Source: Verrucomicrobiota bacterium
GTDB lineage: Bacteria; Verrucomicrobiota; Verrucomicrobiia; Opitutales; Opitutaceae
Assembly (NCBI GenBank): GCA_963205455.1
Contig: CAUJJL010000196.1
Span: forward strand, 1-64,000
DNA length: 64,000 nt
Direction of reading: 5' to 3'
The notes under the pieces were generated by a model. That model ran no database searches. It was not told the DNA's origin and saw only the letters and a program-made list of their open reading frames with translations. Below are positions 53,912 through 62,197 of this stretch, piece after piece (the stretch's first letter is position 1; each line of letters starts with the position of its first letter). The position numbers and the translations under genes were made by a program.

Positions 53912-55267
53912 ATGCGTCTCGACAAGATCATTGCCCGCAGCCGGCTCGTTGAGCTGAAGAGTTCGGATCTTAAGGGTGCTCTTGAGGAGCTCCTGGCAGT
54001 GTCGGTTGCAAAATTTCCCGACCTCAAGCCCGAGGTCCTCCTGCGGAGTCTTCTGCAGCGGGAGGGCACAATGACGACCTACCTCGGCAATGGCGTTTCC
54101 CTGCCGCATGTCAGGGTCAAGATGTCGAGGCCGTTCGTGCTTGCGGTGGGGCGCAGCAAGGTGGGGATCCGCCATGATGGTGGTGCCAGCGATGAGCGCG
54201 TCCATTTCATCCTGATGCTGATCGCAGGGGAGAAGGCTCGCAGTTACCTGCCAGTACTGGCGTCGCTGGCGCGTCTCTTCAAGGAACCGGAGTTCATCGA
54301 CAGCCTGCTGATCGCACCGGATCTCGACGACCTCTACACGAAGCTGATCGCCGGCCTTGGCGGCATTGCGGGGCGTCCCGTCCAGGCCCAGCAAAACCGT
54401 GTCAACCGCCTGATGCTCCGTGAGGCTGAGCGCGTTGCCAAGGGTGCGGGGTGTGGTGCGCTGATGGTGTTTGGAGACACCTTTGTCGGCGGCATTGAGG
54501 TGGGCATGATCCAGCCGAAGCTGAAAACCATCCTGGTCACCCGGAATCCGATCGAGGTGGGTGACGACCATTCGAGTTTTGCGGAAACGATCCAGGTACG
54601 TTCCTTCTCGAAGGCCCGCCTTGCACAGTTGCGCAGTGCGATGCTCGTCGGGCTGACCCACGGTATCATTTCCTTCAATGATCGGGTGTGCTGCATCGGC
54701 GGCATCACGGGAAGCAACCAGTTCGACACGCTGGTGGTGGTCGATGTTGAGCGTGAGTTCCAGACCCTGCTGACGGGCCACGCCGAACTCCTTCCCCCGG
54801 ATGTGAGGCCGGAGGTGCTCGAGCGCGTCATCGCCGTGGCCACCGAACTTGCCGTCGAAGGGCGGGAGGGACGCCCGGTCGGGTGCCTGTTTGTCGTCGG
54901 CGACACCACAAAGGTCGAAAAGCTCGTAAAGCCACTCGTATTGAATCCATTTTATGGATACAAGGAGGAGGATCGCAACATCCTGAACCCGTTCATGGAT
55001 GAGACGATCAAGGAGTTCTCCCTTCTCGACGGTGCGTTCATCATACGCGGCGATGGTGTGGTCCTTTCCGCGGGCAGTCTGCTCCAGGCGACCGATTCCG
55101 AGCATACCCTTCCCAGCGGGCTTGGAAGCCGGCACGCAGCCGCGGCAGCCATCAGTGTGGCGAGTGACTGCATTTCAATCGTGGTTTCCTCAAGCACGGG
55201 GCAGGTCAATCTCTTCCGGCGGGGGGTCATGCTGCCCCTTACGGAGCGAAAGATTGCCCCGGCCTAG
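53912..55267 (+). CDS. PTS EIIA domain fused to a diadenylate cyclase (c-di-AMP synthase)
   Basis: 451 residues with three domains. Residues 1-150 match a PTS EIIA (fructose/Ntr type); the phosphoacceptor His66 is in GNGVSLPHVRV. Residues about 165-285 look like the pyruvate-kinase C-terminal-like domain found in archaeal DacZ cyclases (GALMVFGDTFVGG, then VCCIGGITGSNQFDTLVVVD). Residues about 295-440 form a DisA_N/DAC domain: DGA at 373-375 (FSLLDGAFIIRGDGVVLSAG) and GSRHAAAAAI at 405-414, then SDCISIVVSSSTGQVNLFRR. The RHR motif of DisA reads RHA here, as I recall in DacZ-like enzymes. It should make c-di-AMP from two ATP, possibly controlled by His66 phosphorylation. No EI or HPr is nearby. 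Confidence 0.82.
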   Translation: MRLDKIIARSRLVELKSSDLKGALEELLAVSVAKFPDLKPEVLLRSLLQREGTMTTYLGNGVSLPHVRVKMSRPFVLAVGRSKVGIRHDGGASDERVHFILMLIAGEKARSYLPVLASLARLFKEPEFIDSLLIAPDLDDLYTKLIAGLGGIAGRPVQAQQNRVNRLMLREAERVAKGAGCGALMVFGDTFVGGIEVGMIQPKLKTILVTRNPIEVGDDHSSFAETIQVRSFSKARLAQLRSAMLVGLTHGIISFNDRVCCIGGITGSNQFDTLVVVDVEREFQTLLTGHAELLPPDVRPEVLERVIAVATELAVEGREGRPVGCLFVVGDTTKVEKLVKPLVLNPFYGYKEEDRNILNPFMDETIKEFSLLDGAFIIRGDGVVLSAGSLLQATDSEHTLPSGLGSRHAAAAAISVASDCISIVVSSSTGQVNLFRRGVMLPLTERKIAPA

Positions 55268-55341
55268 CGGAATGCGTGAATCTTTTGAGGTTGCGCTGGT
55301 GCGTGGCCTGGGTAAGCCTGACCCTTTAATCGCCAAAAACC

Positions 55342-55506
55342 ATGCAAGAAGTTGTCACACTGGAGTGCACTGAAGCCCGCAAAGAGGGGAAACCCGTTTC
55401 CCGTTACCTCACCCGTCGTAACAAGAAGACGGTGACTGAGCGCATCGAGAAGAAGAAGTACAATCCCTTCCTCAAGCGCCATACCTTGCACAAGGAAATC
55501 AAATAA
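55342..55506 (+). CDS. rpmG: 50S ribosomal protein L33, Cys-poor form
   Basis: A 54-residue gene from ATG 55342 to TAA 55506. The start [20 protein letters not shown] and end [15 protein letters not shown] match bL33 with its conserved ...RLE/IEKKKY and KHTLHKE regions. Zinc-binding forms have two CxxC pairs; only one Cys (residue 9) remains, so this is the zinc-independent (C-) form. It is followed by a strong terminator, so it forms a single-gene transcript. Confidence 0.95.
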   Translation: MQEVVTLECTEARKEGKPVSRYLTRRNKKTVTERIEKKKYNPFLKRHTLHKEIK

Positions 55507-55544
55507 GCGACCTGCTTACAGCCATTTGGCTGCTGAAATGCAAA

Positions 55545-55569
55545 AACCGAGCTTCGGCTCGGTTTTTTT
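55545..55569 (+). terminator. Rho-independent terminator after rpmG
   Basis: An 8-bp stem AACCGAGC (55545-55552)/GCTCGGTT (55557-55564) with a TTCG tetraloop, followed by a T-run. The A-run before the stem means it may also terminate the converging gene at 55601-55879 in reverse. Confidence 0.93.
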
Positions 55570-55600
55570 GTCATCCTGAATCCAGGTCGGGCAAAACGGA

Positions 55601-55879
55601 TCAGCGATTGGTCGGCGCTGCGGAAGCAGGACCTGCAGATGATCCGCCCGCCTGCTGCAGGCCCTGAGCCCTGCGATGGGCACGCCAGTTTTCGCGGTGT
55701 TTTCGAATCCAGTCGAGTAGGGCGCGCTCAAAGCCGATGTCGTATCCCAACCTCTCCGATTCCAGCCACTTGTGCTTCAGGATTTCCTCCCTCTCGGCGA
55801 GGAACTCCTGATAAAGCGACGAATTCTTGACGAAGTCGCGAGATCCGGAGTGTTCCGACGGGTAAGAGGAGGACGTCAT
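55601..55879 (-). CDS. Conserved-looking small protein of unknown function
   Basis: 92 residues from ATG 55879 (GTG 55888 also possible). The core (SEHSGSRDFVKNSSLYQEFL, then AEREEILKHKWLESERLGYD, then GFERALLDWIRKHRENWRAH) is a charged helical module. It is of the type found in widespread small proteins of cyanobacteria and others, though I cannot name the family with certainty. The tail is Gly/Ala/Pro-rich and disordered. A promoter-like sequence lies about 140 bp upstream. It converges on rpmG across the shared terminator. Confidence 0.7.
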   Translation of the reverse strand: MTSSSYPSEHSGSRDFVKNSSLYQEFLAEREEILKHKWLESERLGYDIGFERALLDWIRKHRENWRAHRRAQGLQQAGGSSAGPASAAPTNR

Positions 55880-56015
55880 GGCAACCACGGCGGTATCAGC
55901 TTTCTAATAAACGGGGCCTACAATACAGCTTTAGGATCGTTCTCGATGTGGCTCGATTCGAGACGGCCCTTCGAGCGGAAACAATCACGTGCGTCATAGG
56001 TCTTACAGCGAAGTA

Positions 56016-56043
56016 AAAATAGGGTTACTTTTTGGCCTGTCAA
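56016..56043 (-). promoter_or_regulatory. Sigma-70 promoter for the small gene at 55601-55879
   Basis: On the minus strand, TTGACA (56043-56038) and TATTTT (56021-56016) are separated by 16 bp. The expected start is near 56009, giving a leader of about 130 nt. This is the best promoter-like pair seen in this gap. Confidence 0.5.
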
Positions 56044-56079
56044 CCCTCCTGCATCTCTTTTCACATATGCCGAAAGGTT

Positions 56080-57174
56080 TCAATTCTCCCCGCCGACAGT
56101 GGCGTCGGTGCCCCGCCGCGACGTCAACTGGTGGAGCAGCGATTCGGCGATTGCCCGGAAAATGATGCTGGCGGGATGATCGGGAGCGCTTACGACGAGC
56201 GGCCTGCCTTCGTCGCTTGCGGCGCGGATGTCGGGGTGAAGGGGGACTTGTCCAAGCAGGACTGTGCCGAGCGATTCCGCTGTGCGCGCTCCGCCGCCTT
56301 CTCCAAAAAGCATCTGCTTCTTTCCGTTGGAATCCAGGAACCAGCTCATGTTTTCGGCGACGCCGAGCAGCGGGACGTTCACTTTTTTGAACATCAGCGC
56401 TCCTTTCCTGGCGACGTTCGTCGCCGCCGGCTGGGGCGTCGTGACCACGACCGCGCCGTCGAGTTGGATCGTCTGGACGAGTGAGAGTTGGGCATCTCCC
56501 GTGCCTGGCGGCAGATCGACGAGTAGGATTTCGAGGTCGCCCCATTTCACGTTCTGAACGAACTGCTGGATCGTCTTCATGATCATCGGACCCCGCCAGA
56601 CGACCGGCGTGTTGTCGTCGACGAGAAAACCCATGCTCATGACCTTGACGCCATGGGCTTCCAGCGGAATGAGCGTTTCCTCCTCGAGTTCTGGGCGCCC
56701 ATGCGCGCCAATCATCAGCGGCACGCTTGGTCCGTAGATGTCGGAATCCAGCAGGCCGACCCGGCCGGGTTTACCCTGTGCGCTGAGCACCTGCGCGAGG
56801 GCGCAGGCGAGGTTGACTGAGAAGGTGCTCTTGCCCACGCCCCCCTTGCCGGAGGCAATTGCGACCGAGTAGCGGCTCGTTTTCCGAGGCGCGTTGCTGC
56901 CGGTGCCCGCGGTTCCGCCGACCGCGGGGCGGACTGGTTTTACGGCGACGTCGATAATGATGTCCTTCGCTCCCGGAATGACGCGAAGGCACTTCTCAAC
57001 TTCGCCTTTCAACTGCAGCGGGATTTTTGGATCACTTGTGGTGAGTTCCAGGGCAACCTTCACCGTGCCGTCGATCCAGGCCGCCGAACGCACCAGGCCG
57101 AACGAAACGATATCGCGGCTGAAACCCGGATACTTAACTTGCTTCAGATGTTCTTTGATCGCTTCAGGAGTCAC
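56080..57174 (-). CDS. Mrp/ApbC Fe-S cluster carrier ATPase
   Basis: About 364 residues from GTG 57174. The frame is open to 57384, and ATG 57285 would add 37 unconserved residues. The start chosen gives MTPEAIKEHLKQVKYPGFSR, matching the family opening (DUF59 domain) with SFGLVRS. The P-loop ATPase has VAIASGKGGVGKSTFSVNLA with the deviant Walker A, DSDIYGPSVPLM, and DLPPGTGDAQLSLVQTIQLD. The usual C-terminal CxxC that binds the cluster is absent or changed: the segment NMSWFLDSNGKKQMLFGEGG has no CxxC. ApbC-type proteins load or transfer Fe-S clusters. Divergent from the TolB-like gene. Confidence 0.93.
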   Translation of the reverse strand: MTPEAIKEHLKQVKYPGFSRDIVSFGLVRSAAWIDGTVKVALELTTSDPKIPLQLKGEVEKCLRVIPGAKDIIIDVAVKPVRPAVGGTAGTGSNAPRKTSRYSVAIASGKGGVGKSTFSVNLACALAQVLSAQGKPGRVGLLDSDIYGPSVPLMIGAHGRPELEEETLIPLEAHGVKVMSMGFLVDDNTPVVWRGPMIMKTIQQFVQNVKWGDLEILLVDLPPGTGDAQLSLVQTIQLDGAVVVTTPQPAATNVARKGALMFKKVNVPLLGVAENMSWFLDSNGKKQMLFGEGGGARTAESLGTVLLGQVPLHPDIRAASDEGRPLVVSAPDHPASIIFRAIAESLLHQLTSRRGTDATVGGEN

Positions 57175-57283
57175 AATAAAAGTGAGGTTTTCAGGAACGG
57201 AAAGGTTTTGACGTTGTTTTGATGGCAGAGCCTGTAAAATGGAAATGCCGTTACTGCACTCTTGTTCTTCGTTTTTCCAATTC

Positions 57284-58480
57284 ATGCAAATCTTCCAACG
57301 ACTTTTCCTGATCTGTGTCATTCTTCTGCCCGTGTCACGGGCGGCATTTGCGCAGGGGGTCACCAAACTGGGCGAAATCGTCATTCAAGCGGATGTAAAG
57401 ACGATTGCCATTCGCGTCACGGGCTCGACACCCGAGCTTGAGCGCCTGGCCCACATGGCCTTTGGAGCGCATGGCAGATATCGTCTGGTCAGCAGCGGAG
57501 GGACGTTCTCCCTGCAATTCACCGCGGCGGGTGCGAATCAGGTGAAGGTGGACATCACTCGGGGCGGATCTGCCGTCGGATCACAGGTTTTCAGCGGCAC
57601 GAGCCTGCGCAATGCCTTGTTTCGCGCCGCGGATTTCGCGGTCGAGAAGACGAGTGGCCTCACGGGCTTTTTCGCGAGCCGGATCGCGTTCATTGTGGAG
57701 AGTGGGAAAGCGATGGAGGTCGCGACGGGCGATCTTTTCTTTGGAGAGGTCCGTCAGATCACGCAGGACCGATCGCAGGCGATGACACCGCGCTGGTCGC
57801 CAGATGGAAGGAAGCTGCTTTACACGAGTTATTTCAGGACCGGATTTCCGGACATCTTTCTTCTCGATCTGGGTACGCTTCAGCGATCAACTTTCGTGAG
57901 CTTCAAGGGAACGAACATGGGCGGACGCTACAGTCCCAATGGCCAGCAGGTGGCGATGGTTCTGAGCGGCGAAGGAAACCCGGAAGTATACGTCAGCAAC
58001 CCACAGGGGAGGCAGATTTCGCGGCGCACACGCACGCCAGCAGCAGAGGCCGGCCCGTGTTTTTCACCGGATGGCCTGCAGATTGTCTACGTATCGGACT
58101 CTCTTGGAGGCCCGCAATTGTTTGTGATGCCGGCTGCGGGAGGAGCTTCGCGTCGCCTTGCAACCAACATCAGCCGCTATTGCGCGGAGCCGGATTGGAG
58201 CCGCGGCAATCCGAACATGATCGCCTTCACGATTCGCGAGGGAAACAGCCTCAAGCTCGCGGTGCATGATCTCAGCGGTCGCACGGCGACCCGAGTGGTT
58301 TCAAAAGGGCCCGGCGACTGCGTGGAGCCCTGCTGGCTCGCGGACGGTCGCCATCTTGTTTACACGCAGCGGCTGTCGGGAGGCCCCCGTCTTGCCATTC
58401 TGGACACGGAGACCGGCAAATCCACGTTCATCAGCGGAGCTGGCAGCCGGGTCATGCAGGCCAGCGTCTGGGGCCCCTGA
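57284..58480 (+). CDS. tolB: TolB-like periplasmic beta-propeller protein
   Basis: 398 residues from ATG 57284, giving a good signal peptide (MQIFQRLFLICVILLPVSRA, cleavage after AFAQ). An N-terminal TolB-like domain is followed by PD40/WD-like repeats: ITQDRSQAMTPRWSPDGRKL, YSPNGQQVAMVLSGEGNPEV, RTRTPAAEAGPCFSPDGLQI and ATNISRYCAEPDWSRGNPNM. TolB works with Pal and TolA in outer-membrane integrity; no tolA or pal is nearby. ATGs at 57239 and 57245 are alternatives. The signal-peptide fit decides the start. Confidence 0.85.
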   Translation: MQIFQRLFLICVILLPVSRAAFAQGVTKLGEIVIQADVKTIAIRVTGSTPELERLAHMAFGAHGRYRLVSSGGTFSLQFTAAGANQVKVDITRGGSAVGSQVFSGTSLRNALFRAADFAVEKTSGLTGFFASRIAFIVESGKAMEVATGDLFFGEVRQITQDRSQAMTPRWSPDGRKLLYTSYFRTGFPDIFLLDLGTLQRSTFVSFKGTNMGGRYSPNGQQVAMVLSGEGNPEVYVSNPQGRQISRRTRTPAAEAGPCFSPDGLQIVYVSDSLGGPQLFVMPAAGGASRRLATNISRYCAEPDWSRGNPNMIAFTIREGNSLKLAVHDLSGRTATRVVSKGPGDCVEPCWLADGRHLVYTQRLSGGPRLAILDTETGKSTFISGAGSRVMQASVWGP

Positions 58481-58511
58481 GGCGTCGCGTTCCAGTCGCG
58501 GTTGGGCGGAA

Positions 58512-59492
58512 TCAGTTGTGCACGACTCCGGCCTCCTCGTAGAGGCCGAGCGAGCGCAGGCGTTTGTAACGCGCCTCCAGCAAGTTCTCGACTGAAAGAC
58601 CGCGTAGATCGTCGAGATGTCGCTCGATCGCGGCACTGAGCGATTTCGCGGTTTTCGCCGGATCGTTGTGGGCGCCGCCAAACGGTTCCGGAATGACTTC
58701 GTCCACAACTCCGAATTTTTCGAGATCTTCGGCTGTCAGCTTCATTGCCTTGGCGGCTTTTGCCGCTGACGCAGCGTCCTTCCAGAGGATCGCAGCGCAT
58801 CCTTCCGGCGAGATCACGGAGTAGTAGCTGTTCTCGAAAATGAGCACACGGTCGGTCACGCCAATGCCAAGGGCGCCGCCCGAGCCACCTTCCCCCACGA
58901 CGATCGCAATCGTGGGAACCTTGAGCAGGGCCATTTCGCGCAGATTCACTGCGATCGCCTCCGATACATGGCGTTCTTCGGAGCTCAACCCGGGGTAGGC
59001 TCCCGGGGTGTCGATGAAGGAGAGGACGGGGAGCCCAAACTTCTCAGCCATCTTCATCAGGCGGAGCGCCTTCCGGTAACCCTCCGGCTGCGGCATGCCG
59101 AAGTTGCGGGTGACCTTTTCCTTGGTGTCCCGGCCCTTGTGCTGGGCAATGATCATCACGGCGGAGCCCTTGAAAAAGGCCGTGCCGCCAACCAGCGCAC
59201 GGTCGTCGTTGAACTGGCGATCGCCGTGAAATTCCTGAAATCCCTCGCAGATGGCGCCCACATAATCGAGGGCATAGGGACGTTTGGGATGGCGGGCTAT
59301 CTGCACCCGCTGCCACGCGGTGAGGCCTGAATAGATTTCACGCTGGGTTGCCGCAATCTTGCGCTCGATCGCTGCTATCTCGGACGCGACATCGAGATTG
59401 TTCTCCAACGACTGCTGTCTGAGCTGGTCGAGCTGTGCGCTCAATTCACGCAACGGTTTTTCGAACTCGAGCGTATAGGCGGGCTTTTCCAT
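58512..59492 (-). CDS. accA: Acetyl-CoA carboxylase carboxyltransferase subunit alpha
   Basis: 326 residues. It is one of two subunits that move the carboxyl group from biotin to acetyl-CoA, giving malonyl-CoA for fatty acid synthesis. The coiled N-terminus LEFEKPLRELSAQLDQLRQQ and RPYALDYVGAICEGFQEFHG are characteristic. The crotonase-fold core has VLSFIDTPGAYPGLSSEERH, AIVVGEGGSGGALGIGVTDR and YYSVISPEGCAAILWKDAAS. accD is not in the window. It follows argE/dapE-like by 76 bp on the same strand. Confidence 0.97.
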   Translation of the reverse strand: MEKPAYTLEFEKPLRELSAQLDQLRQQSLENNLDVASEIAAIERKIAATQREIYSGLTAWQRVQIARHPKRPYALDYVGAICEGFQEFHGDRQFNDDRALVGGTAFFKGSAVMIIAQHKGRDTKEKVTRNFGMPQPEGYRKALRLMKMAEKFGLPVLSFIDTPGAYPGLSSEERHVSEAIAVNLREMALLKVPTIAIVVGEGGSGGALGIGVTDRVLIFENSYYSVISPEGCAAILWKDAASAAKAAKAMKLTAEDLEKFGVVDEVIPEPFGGAHNDPAKTAKSLSAAIERHLDDLRGLSVENLLEARYKRLRSLGLYEEAGVVHN

Positions 59493-59568
59493 TGAGGCAG
59501 GCTAGTGGTGGCGGCAAACCCCTGTCAACGGGAGGACGGAGCGCTACGCATGCGACAGGCCCATGAGT

Positions 59569-60750
59569 TCAGGGAGCGGTTCCCGCACCCTTCGACGATG
59601 GAGGCGGGGTACGCAGGAATTCGAGATAAAGGGAAGTGGCGCGCTCGAGTTCGCGGCGATCGAGATACTCATCCCGAGTGTGTGCCTGGGCAATGTCGCC
59701 AGGCCCGAGAACCACGACCTGCGTACCAGCCGCCGCGTAGTGGCTCGCGTCGGTTGCGTACCGGGCGCCAACGGGTTTCGCGTCCAATCCCAACTTCTCG
59801 AATGCGGGCAGCATCCATGTGTGGAGGCGGGATGAATTCTCCGGTGGCAGCGGAGGAGCCAGAAACTCCTGGTCGTTTTCGACCTGCAGCCCCGCGAGCG
59901 CACGGTCGCGTTCAGCAAGGACCTGGGTCGTCGTTTCGCCCGGCACCAGGCGCCGGTCACACAGGATTTCACAGTAGTCAGGCACGACATTCACCGCGCT
60001 GCCTCCGCGAATGACGTTGATGCTGGCAGCAGCGCGACCCGTGAGCGGAAATTCCCGGATCGCCAGGGGGATCATTTTGGTTTCGAGCGCAGAAATCACC
60101 GCCATCATCGCATGGATGGCGGACCTTCCTTTGGACGGATCAGCCGAATGGGCAGCAGTGCCCCGCGTGATGGTTCGCCAGCGCAGCGCCCCATTGTGGG
60201 CGACAACCGGCCTGAGCTGCGTGGGCTCTCCAACGACGATGCCGATCAGCGGTTCGAATGACTTGAGATCCTTTGCGGCGAAGGCCTGGGCACCTGTCAT
60301 GGAGGACTCTTCATCCACGACAAAAACAACCCCGGCATTCAGTCTCCGTCCGGGCAGTGCGGCGTAGCTCTTGACCGCCCAAAGCATCGCGGCACCGGAC
60401 CCTTTGGTATCGCACGAGCCGCGACCGTGGAGCCGTGTACCCGCGACCGAGAGAGCGAAGGGCGGGACCGTCATGCCATCGATGCTGACCGTGTCCAGGT
60501 GGCTCTCAAAAAGCAGCCATGGTGCGTCGGGAATCGGAGGCAGAGTGATCGTGAGATTGAAGACACCTTTTGAAACTTCGCGCCGCACCGTTCGCATGCC
60601 CCAGGCTTGGGCGACTGTCTCCAGATAGCCTGCCAGCCGCGCCTGTCCACCAGCGGGCCCGCCGAAGTCAGGGTTCACGGTATCGATCGACACCATGCCA
60701 GCCAGAAGCGCTTCGCAGGTCGGTGGAGTTTCGGCCATGGGTCCGGTCAT
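59569..60750 (-). CDS. M20 peptidase, acetylornithine deacetylase/DapE-like
   Basis: 393 residues. M20 enzymes use two Zn ions to remove acyl groups from amino acids. Visible ligands are LLFESHLDTVSIDGMTVPPF (His, Asp), HGRGSCDTKGSGAAMLWAVK (Asp), and VVFVVDEESSMTGAQAF (Glu pair). The dimerisation domain has GTAAHSADPSKGRSAIHAMM, and the end TDASHYAAAGTQVVVLGPGD (His) matches ArgE. It is more like ArgE than DapE by these segments, but substrate is not certain. It starts at ATG 60750 or ATG 60738. Confidence 0.88.
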   Translation of the reverse strand: MTGPMAETPPTCEALLAGMVSIDTVNPDFGGPAGGQARLAGYLETVAQAWGMRTVRREVSKGVFNLTITLPPIPDAPWLLFESHLDTVSIDGMTVPPFALSVAGTRLHGRGSCDTKGSGAAMLWAVKSYAALPGRRLNAGVVFVVDEESSMTGAQAFAAKDLKSFEPLIGIVVGEPTQLRPVVAHNGALRWRTITRGTAAHSADPSKGRSAIHAMMAVISALETKMIPLAIREFPLTGRAAASINVIRGGSAVNVVPDYCEILCDRRLVPGETTTQVLAERDRALAGLQVENDQEFLAPPLPPENSSRLHTWMLPAFEKLGLDAKPVGARYATDASHYAAAGTQVVVLGPGDIAQAHTRDEYLDRRELERATSLYLEFLRTPPPSSKGAGTAP

Positions 60751-60816
60751 GTGGGCAGCAAGAGACAGAAATGCATTTGATACCTTGGCGAACCCAAATG
60801 CGGACCTCGAGGAAGT

Positions 60817-60868
60817 TTGACGTAAACCCAGATATTAGGGTCAACCCTTAATGAATTTATCCCGTCAA
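60817..60868. promoter_or_regulatory. Nested dyad upstream of the M20 peptidase gene
   Basis: TTGACG (60817-60822) pairs with CGTCAA (60863-60868), and AGGGT (60837-60841) with ACCCT (60844-60848). Both pairs share the same centre (60842.5). The 133-bp gap is AT-rich. It could be an operator or a weak terminator for the upstream aminotransferase. Confidence 0.35.
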
Positions 60869-60883
60869 TAGATTAGGAGGTGA

Positions 60884-62122
60884 CTACCCTGCATCAATTT
60901 GATGATAAACGCGTTCCACGCAAGAGGCGATATAATCGGCATCTTCGGGGGTGGTACGCCAGCCTAGGGGAAGAGCGACAAAACGGGAAGAGTAGTCTTC
61001 GGTCCTTGGAAAATCTTCCGCCCGGTAGCCGGGCGCAGGCCACGGTGAAAGGTCCTGAAAGGGAGAGAACCTGGGGTTGGCGGTGAGACCAGTTTTTACA
61101 TAGTCACGCCGATACTGGGGATAGGTACCCGTGCGTTGCTGGCACCAGACGTTGAGCGCATCCAGCTTTTCGCGAAATGCCGCGCTCTGCTCGGGTGTCC
61201 GGGTATAAAAATAGATTTCAAAGCCGAAGTCGCCCTCGGGATCTGCGAGCGGGCGCAGCTCCAGTCCAGGCAAGGCCTGAATTCGCGGTGCGATGCGGGC
61301 CTTCAGCGAGCGACAGTGATCCCGTAGGGTGTCGAGTTTGCGAAGCTGCGCGAGGGCGACTGCTGCGGTCAGCTCGGACATGCGGTATTGTCCGCCGGCA
61401 AAGGCGGGTTCGCAGGCTGGTGTGATTGCCGTGTGGTGTGCGCGGTAGAGTCCGAGATCATGCAATCGCACGGCCCGTTCATAGAGTCTGAGGTCGCGCG
61501 TCACCACGAGCCCGCCTTCTCCGGCAGTCATCGGCTTGTTGTGCTGGAAGCTGAAAATGGCGGCATCGCTCCAGGTGCCGACACGTCTTCCCTTGAACGT
61601 TGCGCCCGGCGCCTCCGCACAATCCTCGATGACAAACAACCCGCGGCGGTGGGCGAGGTGTTCGATCGCGAGCATGTCGGCCGCTGCTCCCTGGAAATGG
61701 ATGACAACAACCGCCTTCGTGCGCGGTGAGTGAAGCCGGACAATCTCCTGGGGGTCGAGGCAGAGCGAACCGTCAACTTCAGCCAGCACGGGCCGGGCGC
61801 CGCAGCGCACGATTGAGGTGAAGCAGGAGATCCAGCTCCAAGCAGGCACAATGACCTCGTCACCCGGGCCGATACCCGCAGCACCCAGGGCAATCTCCAG
61901 CGCGGCCGTTCCACTGCTCACCGCAAGCGCATACGGCACACCAAATCGCTCGCAGACCTCCCGCTCCAGGGTGGCCGTCACCTGAGGCGGATGCGCGGGA
62001 TCCTTTCCATAGTAACGAAACAGCTCCCGGCGTCGGAGAACATCGAGGACCGCAGCTTCCTCTTCCGGACCGATGGCTGCGGCACCAAGACCGACCGGGG
62101 GACGTGGGCGAAGCGGAATCAT
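60884..62122 (-). CDS. DegT/DnrJ/EryC1/StrS family PLP aminotransferase
   Basis: 412 residues from ATG 62122 (a TTG at 62140 in frame is less likely). These enzymes transfer an amino group to keto-sugars. Motifs: ALAVSSGTAALEIALGAAGI, GDEVIVPAWSWISCFTSIVR, VIEDCAEAPGATFKGRRVGT (Asp contacting the PLP ring), and FSFQHNKPMTAGEGGLVVTR with the Schiff-base Lys. No sugar-nucleotide genes are adjacent, so the substrate is unknown. It could make an amino sugar or act on another keto compound. It is part of a minus-strand run after the cysteine hydrolase. Confidence 0.92.
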   Translation of the reverse strand: MIPLRPRPPVGLGAAAIGPEEEAAVLDVLRRRELFRYYGKDPAHPPQVTATLEREVCERFGVPYALAVSSGTAALEIALGAAGIGPGDEVIVPAWSWISCFTSIVRCGARPVLAEVDGSLCLDPQEIVRLHSPRTKAVVVIHFQGAAADMLAIEHLAHRRGLFVIEDCAEAPGATFKGRRVGTWSDAAIFSFQHNKPMTAGEGGLVVTRDLRLYERAVRLHDLGLYRAHHTAITPACEPAFAGGQYRMSELTAAVALAQLRKLDTLRDHCRSLKARIAPRIQALPGLELRPLADPEGDFGFEIYFYTRTPEQSAAFREKLDALNVWCQQRTGTYPQYRRDYVKTGLTANPRFSPFQDLSPWPAPGYRAEDFPRTEDYSSRFVALPLGWRTTPEDADYIASCVERVYHQIDAG

Positions 62123-62197
62123 GCGATAATCAGAAATCAAAATTCTGGAGAACAGGTCTGTCGAGGCGGCGCAGGTGTATCGTCAGCGGACCTCGTC

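Noticed and set aside
53447..55135. 562-residue minus-strand frame opposite nuoA and the EIIA-cyclase
   Set aside because: Antisense shadow; the plus-strand proteins have intact motifs.
57284..57285. Head-to-head start codons sharing CATG for the Mrp and TolB-like genes
   Set aside because: The Mrp frame can start there, but the added residues are not family-like; GTG 57174 is the better start and leaves a normal 109-bp gap.
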